A stretch of 64,000 bases of DNA, taken from Micromonospora chalcea. GTDB lineage: Bacteria; Actinomycetota; Actinomycetes; Mycobacteriales; Micromonosporaceae. The first letter of the stretch is position 1; every line of letters begins with the position of its first letter. The notes under the pieces were generated by a model. That model saw only the letters and a list, made by a program, of their open reading frames with translations, had not been told where the DNA came from and made no database searches. This document shows, piece after piece, positions 43,469-52,946 of this stretch. The position numbers and the translations under genes are program-made. The DNA is taken from positions 120,320-184,319 of the forward strand of contig NZ_MAGP01000093.1 in NCBI RefSeq assembly GCF_002926165.1, written 5' to 3'.

Positions 43469-45166
43469 ATGACGACTCAGGCCCCGGTGGCCCGAAACTC
43501 GGGACCCGCCGTCTTCGCCGACATCGTGCGGGCACGCACGGGCGACGACCACCCCGGCCTGCTCTTCGAAGGCCGCACCATCACCTGGGGCCGGATCGTG
43601 CAGGAGGCCGCCGACCGGGCCGCGGCATTGGACGACGTGCCCCGGCCCGACGGCAGGCCACTGCACATCGGGCTACTCCTGGAGAACACCCCCGACTACG
43701 TGTACTGGATCTGTGCCGCCGCGCTGGCCGGCGCCACAGTGGTCGGGATCAACCCGACCCGGCGTGGCGCCGAGCTGGCCCACGACGTGCGGCACACCGA
43801 CACCGACCTGCTCCTCACCGAGGACCGCCTCGCCAGCCTCGTCGACGGGCTCGACCTGGGCATCCCCGCCGGGCAGGTGCGCAACATCGACTCCCCGGAG
43901 TACGCCGCCTGGCTGGCCCGGCACGCCGGCGCGCCGGTACCCACCGACGAGGTCGACCCGCGCGCCAACCTGCTGCTCATGTTCTCCTCCGGCTCGACCG
44001 GCGCCCCCAAGGCGGTCATCTGCTCCCACGGGCGCCTCGCCGCGGTCTCCGAGGCGCTGCTGGCCCGCACCGAGCTGACCCGCGACTCGGTCAGCTACCT
44101 GGCGATGCCGCTGTTCCACGGCAACGCCGTCATGCTCAATCTCGGCCCGGCCATGGTCTGCGGCGCGACGATCTGCATGGTCCGCAGGTTCTCCGCGTCC
44201 GGCTTCGTACGCGACGTGCACGAGCACGGCGTCACCTACTTCAACTACGTCGGCCGGGCACTGGCCTACATCCTGGCCCGGCCGGTCGACCCCCGCGACG
44301 CGACGAGCACGCTGCGGCGCGCCGTCGGAACCGAGGCCTCGGCCGCCGACATCGTCCGCTTCGCCGAGCGCTTCGGCGTCGTCATCTCCGAGGGCTACGG
44401 CTCCAGCGAGGGCGTCATGCGGATCAACCGCACCCCTGAGACGCCCGCCGAGGCGCTCGGTGTGGCCGTCGCCGGCGCCGAGATCAAGGTCATGAACGAG
44501 GAGACCGGGCTGGAGTGCCCGCCGGCCCGGCTCGACGGGACCGGGCGGCTGCTCAACGCCGACGAGGCCATCGGCCAGCTCGTCGGCGTCGGCATGGCGG
44601 CGAAGTTCGAGGGCTACTACAAGAACCCCGAGGCCGCCGCCGAGCGGGTCCGCGGCGAGGACTTCTGGTCCGGGGACCTGGCCTACCGCGACGCCGACGG
44701 CTACTTCTACTTCGCCGGCCGCTCCTCGGACTGGATCCGCGTCGACAGCGAGAACTTCGCGGCCGGCCCCGCCGAGCGGATCATCGAGCGCTGGGACCGG
44801 GTGGCGGTCGCCCCCGTCTTCGCCGTGCCCGACCCGCGTACCGGCGACCAGGTCATGTGCGTGATCCAGCTGCGCAGCGGCGCCACCTTCGACCCCGAGG
44901 CGTTCACCGCCTTCCTCGACGAGCAGGCCGACCTCGGCACCAAGTGGCGGCCCCGCTTCGTGCGGATCGTCGACCAGATCCCCAGCACGGGCAACGGCAA
45001 GGTCGCCAAGCAGATCCTGCGCCGTACCGCCTGGGTCACGACCGACCCCGTCTGGGTCCGCGACGGCGCGTCCACCGCGTACCGCCCGCTGACCGAGGCG
45101 GACGTCCGGGACCTCGAGAAGCAGTTCGCCGACAACGGACGTGCCGCGCTCCTGCCGGCCACCTGA
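43469..45166 (+). CDS. Acyl-CoA synthetase (FadD17/FadD6-like)
   Basis: A protein of 565 residues from ATG 43469. Motifs: FSSGSTGAPKAVICSHG (A3), EGYGSSEGVM (A5), GDLAYRDADGYFYFAGRSSD (A7/A8) and PSTGNGKVAKQIL with the catalytic Lys. It differs from the ligase at 40600 in carrying the VCLxx-type FadD layout used for bulky or long acyl chains. It is the first gene under the double operator and precedes the acyl-CoA dehydrogenase. It may activate the side-chain carboxylate for the igr-like steps. Confidence 0.9.
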   Translation: MTTQAPVARNSGPAVFADIVRARTGDDHPGLLFEGRTITWGRIVQEAADRAAALDDVPRPDGRPLHIGLLLENTPDYVYWICAAALAGATVVGINPTRRGAELAHDVRHTDTDLLLTEDRLASLVDGLDLGIPAGQVRNIDSPEYAAWLARHAGAPVPTDEVDPRANLLLMFSSGSTGAPKAVICSHGRLAAVSEALLARTELTRDSVSYLAMPLFHGNAVMLNLGPAMVCGATICMVRRFSASGFVRDVHEHGVTYFNYVGRALAYILARPVDPRDATSTLRRAVGTEASAADIVRFAERFGVVISEGYGSSEGVMRINRTPETPAEALGVAVAGAEIKVMNEETGLECPPARLDGTGRLLNADEAIGQLVGVGMAAKFEGYYKNPEAAAERVRGEDFWSGDLAYRDADGYFYFAGRSSDWIRVDSENFAAGPAERIIERWDRVAVAPVFAVPDPRTGDQVMCVIQLRSGATFDPEAFTAFLDEQADLGTKWRPRFVRIVDQIPSTGNGKVAKQILRRTAWVTTDPVWVRDGASTAYRPLTEADVRDLEKQFADNGRAALLPAT

Positions 45167-45224
45167 CCTGCCGGCCCGCCCGGCACACCGACTGGCGCCC
45201 ACGCCCCGAGAATGAGGAACATCC

Positions 45225-46409
45225 ATGTACCTGGAGTACACGCCCGAGCAGCGAGAGCTGAGCAGGGAGCTGCGAGCCTACTTCGCGCGCCTGCTCACGC
45301 CCGAGGTCCGCGAGGCGCTCGGCGGCACCAACGAGGACCGCCCGGCCTACCGCGAGATCATCCGCCAGATCGGCAAGGACGGCCTGCTCGGACTCGGCTG
45401 GCCCACGGAGTACGGCGGCCAGGGCCGCCCGGCGATCGACCAGTACATCCTCTTCGACGAGATCAACCGCGCCCAGGCGCCGTTCCCCTTCGTCACCATC
45501 AACAACATCGGCCCGATGCTGATGCGCTACGGCACCGAGGAGCAGAAGCGCGCCTACCTGCCGGGCATGCTGACCGGCGACGTCATCTTCGCCATCGGCT
45601 ACAGCGAGCCGGGCTCCGGCACCGACCTCGCCTCGCTGAGCGCCCGGGCCGAGGCGACGCCCGACGGTGGCTGGGTCATCAACGGCCAGAAGGTGTTCAC
45701 CAGCGGTGTCAGCCAGGCCGACTTCGTCTGGATGGCCGTGCGCACCGACCCCGCCGCCCCGAAGCACAAGGGCATCACCATCCTCATCGTGCCGACGTCG
45801 GACCCGGGCTTCAGCTGCACGCCGATCGCCACCAGCGGCATCACCCACACCAACGCCTCCTACTACGAGGACGTACGCGTCGGCCCCGAAGCCCTCGTCG
45901 GCGAGGTCAACGGCGGCTGGCGCCTCATCACCGGCCAGCTCGGTCACGAGCGGGTGGGCCTGGCCGCGATGGGCGGGCGCACCGAGCAACTGTGGACCGA
46001 CGTCGCCGCGTGGGCCGCCGAGCCCGACGCCGACGGCAACCGCGTCCTGGACAAGCCGTGGGTGCGCACGGAACTGGCCCGCGACTACGCCGAGCTGACC
46101 GCGATGCGCCTGCTCAACTGGAAGATCGCCGTCGTGGGGGAGGGCCAGAACCCGGCGCCCGCCGCCGCGTCGGTCGCCAAGGTCTACGGCACGGAGACCC
46201 ACGACCGGGTCTGCCGCAACCTCGTCTCCGTCGTCGGTCCCCGCGCGACCCGGCGCGCCGGCGCGCCGGGCGCCGTCCTCGGCGGACAGCTGGAGGCGTA
46301 CACCCGGGGCTCCTACATCAACACCTTCGGCGGCGGCACCAACGAGGTGCTGCGCGACATGATCGCGGTCGCCGGTCTCGGCATGCCGAGGAAGGGGCGT
46401 TCCGCATGA
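45225..46409 (+). CDS. Acyl-CoA dehydrogenase, FadE29/ChsE2-like (catalytic subunit)
   Basis: A protein of 394 residues. ACAD motifs are GYSEPGSGTDLASL (flavin contact), LGHERVG with Glu242, and the C-terminal INTFGGGTNEVLRDMI. In M. tuberculosis FadE29 the catalytic Glu241 sits in the equivalent HER position, so this is the catalytic half of a heteromeric ACAD. The partner subunit is encoded at 47431. Together they should introduce a C=C into a short CoA side chain. Next gene overlaps by four bases. Confidence 0.88.
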   Translation: MYLEYTPEQRELSRELRAYFARLLTPEVREALGGTNEDRPAYREIIRQIGKDGLLGLGWPTEYGGQGRPAIDQYILFDEINRAQAPFPFVTINNIGPMLMRYGTEEQKRAYLPGMLTGDVIFAIGYSEPGSGTDLASLSARAEATPDGGWVINGQKVFTSGVSQADFVWMAVRTDPAAPKHKGITILIVPTSDPGFSCTPIATSGITHTNASYYEDVRVGPEALVGEVNGGWRLITGQLGHERVGLAAMGGRTEQLWTDVAAWAAEPDADGNRVLDKPWVRTELARDYAELTAMRLLNWKIAVVGEGQNPAPAAASVAKVYGTETHDRVCRNLVSVVGPRATRRAGAPGAVLGGQLEAYTRGSYINTFGGGTNEVLRDMIAVAGLGMPRKGRSA

Positions 46410-47431
46410 GCACCACGACGCAGGCCCCCGCCTCCGAAGCCACCGACCAGGACGCCTTCCTCGCCCGTCTGCGCGAGTTCGTCGGCCTCGAGGCCACGCC
46501 CACCCGCTACGCCCAGGACGCCGTCAACCAGGCGATGATCCGGCACTTCGTCGAGGCGATGGGCGACGAGAACCCCGTCTACGTCGACGACCGGGCCGCC
46601 CGGGACACCGGCCGCGAGGGCGTCGTCGCCCCGCCGCCGATGCTGTCCACCTGGCTCATGGTCGGCTACAAGGCCCACACGGCCGCCGCCGCGGGCGCCG
46701 CGCCGGACACCCCGATGGCCCGGCTGCTCGCGCTGCTCGCCGACGCCGGCTTCGTCGGGGTCGTCGCGACGAACGACGAGCACGAGTACGTGCGCGAGCT
46801 GCGCCTGGGCGACGAGATCAAGATGACCACTGTCATCGAGGACGTCTCCCCGCGCAAGACCACCGGCCTGGGCACCGGCCACTTCATCACGACGCTGCGC
46901 ACCTACACCGACCAGAACGACGAGGTCGTGGCCCGCCAGCGCTTCCGCATCCTGCGCTTCGACCCGTCCGGCGCCAAGCCCGCGGCGCCGGCCGCCGCCG
47001 ACCCGGCGCTGCGGCACAAGCCGTTCATCCTGCGCGACAACGCGTTCTGGTTCGCCGCCGCCGCGCAGCGTCGCCTCGTCATCCAGGCCTGCACCGACTG
47101 CGGCACACTGCGCCACCCGCCCGGCCCGATCTGCCCCTCCTGCCACTCGTACGCGTGGCACGAGGTGGAGGCGAGCGGCCGGGGCACCGTGCACAGCTAC
47201 GTCGTCAGCCACCACCCGAAGGCGCCCGGGTACGACTACCCGCTCACCGTCGTGCTCGTCGACCTCGAAGAGGGCACCCGTCTGGTCGCCGACTTCGCCG
47301 GGGACGCCGGCGAGGTCGAGATCGGCATGCCCGTGCAGGTCGACTGGCTCGACTACGACGAGAACCTCACGCTGCCGCGTTTCCGGGCCGCGACCTCCGC
47401 ATCGGAGCCCACAGAAGAGGAAGGGAACTGA
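46406..47431 (+). CDS. MaoC-like/DUF35 protein, ChsH2-like
   Basis: A protein of 341 residues from ATG 46406. Residues ~15-185 form a hot-dog domain with GDENPVY, in which the catalytic His is replaced by Tyr, as in the non-catalytic half of heteromeric hydratases. Residues ~205-330 are DUF35, with a zinc ribbon CTDCG and CPSCH followed by an OB fold. Mycobacterial ChsH2 has this architecture: it pairs with ChsH1 for hydration, and its DUF35 part supports the Ltp2 aldolase. Both partners follow in this operon. Confidence 0.9.
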   Translation: MSTTTQAPASEATDQDAFLARLREFVGLEATPTRYAQDAVNQAMIRHFVEAMGDENPVYVDDRAARDTGREGVVAPPPMLSTWLMVGYKAHTAAAAGAAPDTPMARLLALLADAGFVGVVATNDEHEYVRELRLGDEIKMTTVIEDVSPRKTTGLGTGHFITTLRTYTDQNDEVVARQRFRILRFDPSGAKPAAPAAADPALRHKPFILRDNAFWFAAAAQRRLVIQACTDCGTLRHPPGPICPSCHSYAWHEVEASGRGTVHSYVVSHHPKAPGYDYPLTVVLVDLEEGTRLVADFAGDAGEVEIGMPVQVDWLDYDENLTLPRFRAATSASEPTEEEGN

Positions 47432-48558
47432 TGGACTTCCAGCTCGCCGAGGAACAGGTCACGGTCAACGACCTGGCGCGCGACGTGTTCTCGCGCAACG
47501 GCGACCCGCAGCGGCTCTTCGACATCGAGGCCGGGCCGGACCGCTTCGACCGCGTCCTGTACCGCGACCTGGCCGAGTCCGGCATCCTCGGGCTGCCCGT
47601 GCCCGAGGAGCACGGCGGCGCCGGGCTGGGCCTGTGGGAGATCGCCGGGGTCTTCGTCGAACAGGGCCGCACGCTCGGCACCGTCCCGCTGTGGGAGACC
47701 CTCGTCGGCGGCGTCCTCCCGCTGCTGCGCTACGGCAACGCCAAGCAGCAGGCCGAGTGGCTGCCCCGCGTGGCCGCCGGAGACACGGTCCTCACCGTGG
47801 CCGTCGACGACCTGACCGACGCCCGGCCGTACGGCGCCCGCGTCCGCGTGCGGTCCGGCGCCGAGCCCGGCGGTGACGGGGTCACCCTGAGCGGCACCGC
47901 CGTCGGCGTCCGCTCGGCGCACCTCGCCGACGCGATCGTCGTCCCGGCCACCGACGAGGCGGGTGCGGTCGGGCTGTACCTCGTGCCGACCGCCGGACCC
48001 GGGGTACGCCGGGACACGTTCGAGCGCACCGACCGTGGACTCGCCTCCGACGTTCACTTCGAGGACGCCGCCGCGGCGCTGCTCGCCGAGGGCCCCGAGG
48101 AGGACCGGTTCGACTGGCTGCTGCGCCAGGTCTGGACCGCGGTGGCGGCTCTGCAGAGCGGCGTCAGCCAGGCCGCCGTACGCCAGGCCGCCGACTACAC
48201 CTCGGGCCGTGAGCAGTTCGGTGTGCCGATCGCGACCTTCCAGGCCGTCGCCCACCAGCTCGCCGACTGCCACATCGACACCGAGGCGATGGAGGTCACC
48301 TACCTCAACGCGCTCTGGCGCGAGACGACCGGGCGGCCGTCCCGGGCGGCGGTGCACGTCGCGAAGTACTGGGCCGCCGAGGCGGGCGACCGCGTCGCGC
48401 GCACCGTGCAGCACGTGCACGGCGGCATGGGCGCCGACGTCACCTATCCGATCCACCGTTACATGCTCTGGACCACGCAGCTTGCCAACACCGCCGGCTC
48501 CGGAGCCTGGCACCTGCAGCAGCTCGCGGACCTCGTGGGCGAGGGGGAGCAGCTGTGA
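47431..48558 (+). CDS. Acyl-CoA dehydrogenase, FadE28/ChsE1-like
   Basis: A protein of 375 residues from ATG 47431 (TGATG overlap). The N-terminal helical domain (MDFQLAEEQVTVNDLARDVF) and C-terminal VQHVHGGMGADVTYPIHRYM are those of FadE28-type ACADs. The usual catalytic Glu loop is not evident, as in the non-catalytic subunit of the alpha2beta2 ChsE1-ChsE2 enzyme. It should assemble with the protein at 45225. The middle is shorter than in homomeric ACADs. Confidence 0.87.
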   Translation: MDFQLAEEQVTVNDLARDVFSRNGDPQRLFDIEAGPDRFDRVLYRDLAESGILGLPVPEEHGGAGLGLWEIAGVFVEQGRTLGTVPLWETLVGGVLPLLRYGNAKQQAEWLPRVAAGDTVLTVAVDDLTDARPYGARVRVRSGAEPGGDGVTLSGTAVGVRSAHLADAIVVPATDEAGAVGLYLVPTAGPGVRRDTFERTDRGLASDVHFEDAAAALLAEGPEEDRFDWLLRQVWTAVAALQSGVSQAAVRQAADYTSGREQFGVPIATFQAVAHQLADCHIDTEAMEVTYLNALWRETTGRPSRAAVHVAKYWAAEAGDRVARTVQHVHGGMGADVTYPIHRYMLWTTQLANTAGSGAWHLQQLADLVGEGEQL

Positions 48559-48977
48559 GCACGCAGATCACCATCGAGCAGGTGAGCCCCGGCGACACGC
48601 TGCCGGAGCTGGAGATCCCGCTGACCCGGACCGTCATCGTCGCCGGCGCGCTCGCGACCCGCGACTACGAGGACGTGCACCACGACCCGGCCCAGGCCCA
48701 GCGTCGCGGCACCCCCGACACGTACATGAGCATCAACCACACCAACGGGCTCGTCGGCCGCTACGTCACCGACTGGGCCGGCCCCGCCGCGCGCATGGTG
48801 CGCCTGAGCACCCGCCTCGGGGTGCCGAACTTCCCGGGTGACGTGATGCGGCTGACCGGTGAGGTCGTCGGCGTCGAGGAGGACACCGTGCGCGTCGCGG
48901 TGCGTGGCATGAACAGCAAGGGCGGGCACGTCGTCTCCGAGGTGACAGTGCGCCTGCCCCGCGGATCGGAGCAGTGA
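48555..48977 (+). CDS. MaoC-like hydratase, ChsH1-like
   Basis: A protein of 140 residues from GTG 48555, overlapping the ACAD stop. A single hot-dog domain with Asp37 and His42 in RDYEDVHHD, the same Asp-x4-His spacing as catalytic Asp29/His34 of M. tuberculosis ChsH1. It should supply the active site of the enoyl-CoA hydratase formed with the MaoC-DUF35 protein at 46406. It is followed two bases later by the Ltp2-like gene. Confidence 0.88.
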   Translation: MSTQITIEQVSPGDTLPELEIPLTRTVIVAGALATRDYEDVHHDPAQAQRRGTPDTYMSINHTNGLVGRYVTDWAGPAARMVRLSTRLGVPNFPGDVMRLTGEVVGVEEDTVRVAVRGMNSKGGHVVSEVTVRLPRGSEQ

Positions 48978-48978
48978 C

Positions 48979-50160
48979 GTGACGTCCACCTTCCTGTCGG
49001 GTCGCACCGCTGTCGTCGGCATCGGCGCGACGGAGTTCTCGAAGAACTCCGGCCGCAGCGAGCTGCAGCTCGCCGTCGAGGCCGTCTCGGCCGCCCTGGC
49101 CGACGCGGGCCTGAGCCCCGCCGACGTCGACGGCATGACGACCTTCACCATGGAGACCAACCCGGAGAACATGGTCGCCCGCAGCCTGGGCATCCCCGAG
49201 CTGAAGTTCTTCTCCCGGATCCCCTACGGCGGCGGCGGCGCCTGCGCACCCGTCCAGCAGGCCGCCATGGCCGTCGCGAGCGGGATCGCCGACGTCGTCG
49301 TGACGTACCGCGCCTTCAACGAGCGCTCCGGCGTCCGCTTCGGGCAGGGACCTCCGCCGGCGAAGACCCAGGCCACCTCGGACAACGAGTACCGCTCCTG
49401 GGTCAACCCGTACGGCCTGCTCACCCCGGCCCAGCACACCGCGATGTTCGCCCGCCGCTACATGCACACGTACGGCGCGACCAGCGAGGACTACGGCCGG
49501 GTGGCGGTGCTCGCCCGCAAGCACGCCGCGAACAACCCCAGGGCGTGGTTCTACGGCAAGCCGCTCACGCTCGAGGAGCACCAGGCCTCGCGCTGGATCG
49601 CCGAGCCGCTGCACCTGTTCGACTGCTGCCAGGAGACCGACGGCGGCCAGGCGATGGTCGTCGTCAGCGCCGAACGCGCCAAGGACCTGCCCGTCACCCC
49701 GGTCTACATCCGGGGCGCGGCCCAGGGCCTGGGACCGGACCAGTACCAGATGGTCAGCTACTACCGCGAGGACCTGACCCGGATCCCCGAGGTCGAGCTC
49801 TGCGCCCGGCAGTTGTGGGCCCAGTCGGGGCTCGGTCCCGCCGACATGGACGCGGCGATCCTCTACGACCACTTCACGCCGTACGTGCTCAACCAGCTCG
49901 AGGAGTACGGCTTCTGCGGTCGCGGTGAGGCCAAGGACTTCATCGCCGACGGCAATCTGGAGGTCACCGGCTCGCTGCCGACGAACACCCACGGCGGCCA
50001 GATCGGCGAGGCCTACCTGCACGGCACGAACGGTGTCGCGGAGGGCGTCCGCCTCGTCCGGGGCACCTCGACCAACCAGCCCGACGGCGTCCGCAACGTC
50101 CTGGTGACGGCGGGCGTCGGCGTTCCCACCAGTGCACTGATCCTCTCCGCGGAGGGCTGA
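48979..50160 (+). CDS. Lipid-transfer protein/thiolase-fold aldolase, Ltp2-like
   Basis: A protein of 393 residues from GTG 48979. The SCP2-thiolase-like fold is present (AVVGIGATEFSKNSGRSELQ at the start). Tyr296 in ILYDHFTPYVL and Tyr346 in IGEAYLHG are 50 residues apart, as are the catalytic Tyr294/Tyr344 reported for Ltp2. Ltp2 with the DUF35 part of ChsH2 cleaves the hydroxylated side chain by retro-aldol reaction, releasing propionyl-CoA. Here it completes the igr-like set. Confidence 0.88.
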   Translation: MTSTFLSGRTAVVGIGATEFSKNSGRSELQLAVEAVSAALADAGLSPADVDGMTTFTMETNPENMVARSLGIPELKFFSRIPYGGGGACAPVQQAAMAVASGIADVVVTYRAFNERSGVRFGQGPPPAKTQATSDNEYRSWVNPYGLLTPAQHTAMFARRYMHTYGATSEDYGRVAVLARKHAANNPRAWFYGKPLTLEEHQASRWIAEPLHLFDCCQETDGGQAMVVVSAERAKDLPVTPVYIRGAAQGLGPDQYQMVSYYREDLTRIPEVELCARQLWAQSGLGPADMDAAILYDHFTPYVLNQLEEYGFCGRGEAKDFIADGNLEVTGSLPTNTHGGQIGEAYLHGTNGVAEGVRLVRGTSTNQPDGVRNVLVTAGVGVPTSALILSAEG

Positions 50161-50288
50161 GACGCCGGCCACCACCACAGCTCCGAAGGCCGTCAGCGAC
50201 CCACGGATCCCGCCCGGCAGCGGCCGGAAGGGACAACACCACCTCTGATCAGCCGGAACGACTCGGCTCGTGTTTAGGAAGGATGAGA

Positions 50289-51866
50289 ATGGGCGTCACC
50301 ATAACGGCCCGCAAACGTGTGGTCGCGTTGATCAGCATCGGGGCTCTCGCCCTGGCCGGCTGCAGCTCGCCGGACAACTCCGGCAGCGGCAGCAGCGCCG
50401 CGCAGGGCGAGATCGACACGTCGGCAGTGCTCAAGTTCGCGTCGGCGGGTCCGTTGCGCGACCTCGACCCGGCCCTGCAGACGAGCTACGGCGCGTGGGG
50501 CTACCTGTTCCTCGTCTGGGACCGGCTGACCATGCTGGACAAGGACGACAAGATCGTCCCGGGCCTGGCCAAGGAGTGGAACTTCGTCGAGGACGGCAGC
50601 GTCCTGGAACTCAAGCTCCGGGACGACGTGAAGTTCCACGACGGCACCCCGTTCGACGCCGAGGCCGTCAAGGTCAACATCGAGCGCGGCAAGACGCTCG
50701 AGGGCTCGACCCTCAAGAGCGACCTCGCCGACATCGAGTCGGTCGAGGTCGTCGACGCGACGACCGCGCGCCTCAAGCTGGTCAAGGGCAAGGGCGTCCA
50801 GCTGCCCGCGTCCTTCACCGGCACGGCCGGCATGATGGTCAGCCCGAAGGCGATCAAGGACGGCGCCGACATCAAGAACAATCCCGGCACCGCCGGGTCC
50901 GGCCCGTACATCGCCACCCAGCTCGTCCCCCAGGAGAAGCTCGTCCTCAAGCGGGCCGACAACTACTGGGACCCGAACGTCGGCCGTCTCGGCGGCATCG
51001 AGCTGCAGCGCGTGCCCGACGCCGCCGCCCGCCTCAACGGCCTGCAGAGCGGCCAGGTCGACCTGGCCCCGCTCAGCTCGGCCGGCGAGATCGCCACGGT
51101 GGAGAAGATCGTCACCCCGGGCAGCGGTCTCCAGCAGCACCAGGTGAAGTTCAAGAACGTCGTCGGCATCTACCTGCGCGCCAACAAGGGCGACCTCGTC
51201 AAGCCGGAGGTCCGCCAGGCGATCGCCCACGCGGTCGACCCGGAGGCGATCAGCGCGCTCTTCAGCGGCTACTGCACGCCGACCCGCCAGGTCGTGCCGG
51301 AGACGGACCCGAGCCGCATCCCGAGCTACACCTACCCGTACGAGTTCAGCGTGGACAAGGCCAAGGCCCTCGTGCAGCAGGCCGGCGGCGCCAAGGTGTC
51401 GGTCACCTTCGCCGCGGGCACGAACGCCGAGCAGCCGGCAAACGTCGTGCAGGCGTCCCTGCGGGCCGCCGGCGTCGACGCGACGCTCAACCCCGTGCCC
51501 AACACCGAGAACGAGCCGCGCTTCATCGCCGGCGACTTCGAGCTGATGGTCGGCACGTCGTGGAGCCCGAAGGCCGACCCGGCGGCGACGGTGAACACCT
51601 ACATGCTGAACACGTACAAGCTCGCCGCGGACCCCTCGCTCATCGCGGGCAAGGCGGCCGAGGCCGCCAACCCCACGCTGCCGATGGACAAGCGGGCCCC
51701 GTTGTACCAGGACATCTGGAAGACGACGCTCGAGCAGGCCTGGTTCGTGCCGCTGTGCAACCAGACCAACGCGAACGTCTCGAAGGCGAACATCGTCGGC
51801 ACCGACAACATCCCGATGTCGAACATCGGCATCTGGGACCTGCGCCACATCGCCGTCAAGAAGTAA
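50289..51866 (+). CDS. ABC transporter substrate-binding lipoprotein (SBP family 5), copy 2
   Basis: A protein of 525 residues from ATG 50289 (ATG 50283 is too close to GGAAGG). Signal peptide KRVVALISIGALALAGC ends in a canonical lipobox LAGC. Family-5 features and many segments match copy 1: VPGLAKEWNFVEDG, LRDDVKFHDGTPFDA and EAVKVNIERG, and the conserved TYPYEFSVDKAKAL. It precedes the permease genes, separated by a strong hairpin. Two SBPs may widen substrate range for one importer. Confidence 0.93.
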   Translation: MGVTITARKRVVALISIGALALAGCSSPDNSGSGSSAAQGEIDTSAVLKFASAGPLRDLDPALQTSYGAWGYLFLVWDRLTMLDKDDKIVPGLAKEWNFVEDGSVLELKLRDDVKFHDGTPFDAEAVKVNIERGKTLEGSTLKSDLADIESVEVVDATTARLKLVKGKGVQLPASFTGTAGMMVSPKAIKDGADIKNNPGTAGSGPYIATQLVPQEKLVLKRADNYWDPNVGRLGGIELQRVPDAAARLNGLQSGQVDLAPLSSAGEIATVEKIVTPGSGLQQHQVKFKNVVGIYLRANKGDLVKPEVRQAIAHAVDPEAISALFSGYCTPTRQVVPETDPSRIPSYTYPYEFSVDKAKALVQQAGGAKVSVTFAAGTNAEQPANVVQASLRAAGVDATLNPVPNTENEPRFIAGDFELMVGTSWSPKADPAATVNTYMLNTYKLAADPSLIAGKAAEAANPTLPMDKRAPLYQDIWKTTLEQAWFVPLCNQTNANVSKANIVGTDNIPMSNIGIWDLRHIAVKK

Positions 51867-51883
51867 CCGGTCGCTCCTGACCA

Positions 51884-51941
51884 CCGGTGGCGTCGCCGCC
51901 GGACCACCCGCTGCGGCGGGGGCCGGCGGCGACACCACCGG
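51884..51941 (+). terminator. Intercistronic hairpin between binding protein and permease genes
   Basis: Stems of 19 bases at 51884-51902 and 51923-51941 pair with a single G-U type mismatch and a 20-base loop. In SBP-permease operons such hairpins stabilise the SBP mRNA or partly terminate, so the binding protein is made in excess. The rest of 51867-52004 holds no gene. Confidence 0.75.
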
Positions 51942-52004
51942 CCTTGCCGGCACCAGGCCGTGCGAGGCGCAGTCCCAGGCACACGCTCAGAGTCGAGGTA
52001 GGAC

Positions 52005-52946
52005 ATGATCCGCTACGCCAGCAGGCGCTTGCTCGCGGCAATACCCCTGCTGTTCGTCGTCCCGCTGCTCGTCTTCGCCCTGATCGAACTCGCTCCGGGC
52101 GACCCGGCCGTCGTCCTGGCCGGCGACGAGCCGACCCCGGAACGTGTCGAGGCGATCCGCGAGGAACTCAACCTCAACGCTCCGGTCCTGGTGCGCTACG
52201 CCATGTGGGTCGGTGACGTCCTGCGCGGCGACCTCGGCACGTCCTTCCTGTCCGATCAGACAGTCATCGAGCTGCTGACGCGGCGAATGGCCACGACGAT
52301 GTCGCTGGTGCTCGTCGCGATGATCTTCGCCGTCGTGCTCGGGGCCACCCTCGCCCTCGTGGCCACGCTGCGCTCCGGTGGCATCGTCGACCGGTTCGTC
52401 AACGGGCTCGCCTCGATCGCGATCGCCATCCCGGGCTTCTGGTTCGGCCTCGTGCTCGCCTCGGTCTTCGCGGTGGGCCTGCAGATGTTTCCGGCGTTCG
52501 GCTACCAGCCGCTGGCCGACGGCTTCTGGCCGTGGCTGTCGCACCTCGTCCTGCCGGGCATCGCCCTCGGCCTGCTACCCGCGGCCGAGGTGACCCTGCA
52601 ACTCCGCTCGGCGCTCGGGCAGGTCATGAAGTCCGACTACGTCCTCAACGCCGAGGCCAAGGGACTGTCGCGATCCAGCGTGGTGTTCAAGCACTCCCTG
52701 AAGAACGCGTGCATCCCCGTCGTCACCGTCCTCGGCTTCCGCGTCGCGGAGGTCCTCGCCGGGTCGGTGACCATCGAGATGATCTACAACATGCCCGGCC
52801 TCGGTCGTACCGCGATCGAGGCGGTGCAGGGCCGTGACATCCCGGTGCTGCTCGGCTTCGTCCTGTTCAGCACGACTGTCGTCGTGCTCGTCAACCTCAT
52901 CGTCGACATCTCCTACGGCTACTTCAACCCGAAGGTGCGGTCATGA
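52005..52946 (+). CDS. ABC transporter permease (OppB/DppB type)
   Basis: A protein of 313 residues with six TM helices. The start MIRYASRRLLAAIPLLFVVP and the IELAPGDPA loop are typical of OppB/DppB. The cytoplasmic EAA-like loop reads YVLNAEAKGLSRSSVVFKHS, and the C-terminal GYFNPKVR is characteristic. It forms the translocation pore with the OppC-type subunit. It overlaps the next gene by four bases. Confidence 0.95.
   Translation: MIRYASRRLLAAIPLLFVVPLLVFALIELAPGDPAVVLAGDEPTPERVEAIREELNLNAPVLVRYAMWVGDVLRGDLGTSFLSDQTVIELLTRRMATTMSLVLVAMIFAVVLGATLALVATLRSGGIVDRFVNGLASIAIAIPGFWFGLVLASVFAVGLQMFPAFGYQPLADGFWPWLSHLVLPGIALGLLPAAEVTLQLRSALGQVMKSDYVLNAEAKGLSRSSVVFKHSLKNACIPVVTVLGFRVAEVLAGSVTIEMIYNMPGLGRTAIEAVQGRDIPVLLGFVLFSTTVVVLVNLIVDISYGYFNPKVRS

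Noticed and set aside
43673..45241. A 522-codon minus-strand frame opposite the acyl-CoA synthetase
   Set aside because: Asp/Gly/Val/Arg-rich shadow typical of high-GC genes; the plus strand has all adenylation motifs.
50274..51953. A 559-codon minus-strand frame opposite the second binding protein
   Set aside because: Shadow frame; the plus-strand protein has signal peptide, lipobox and paralogue support.
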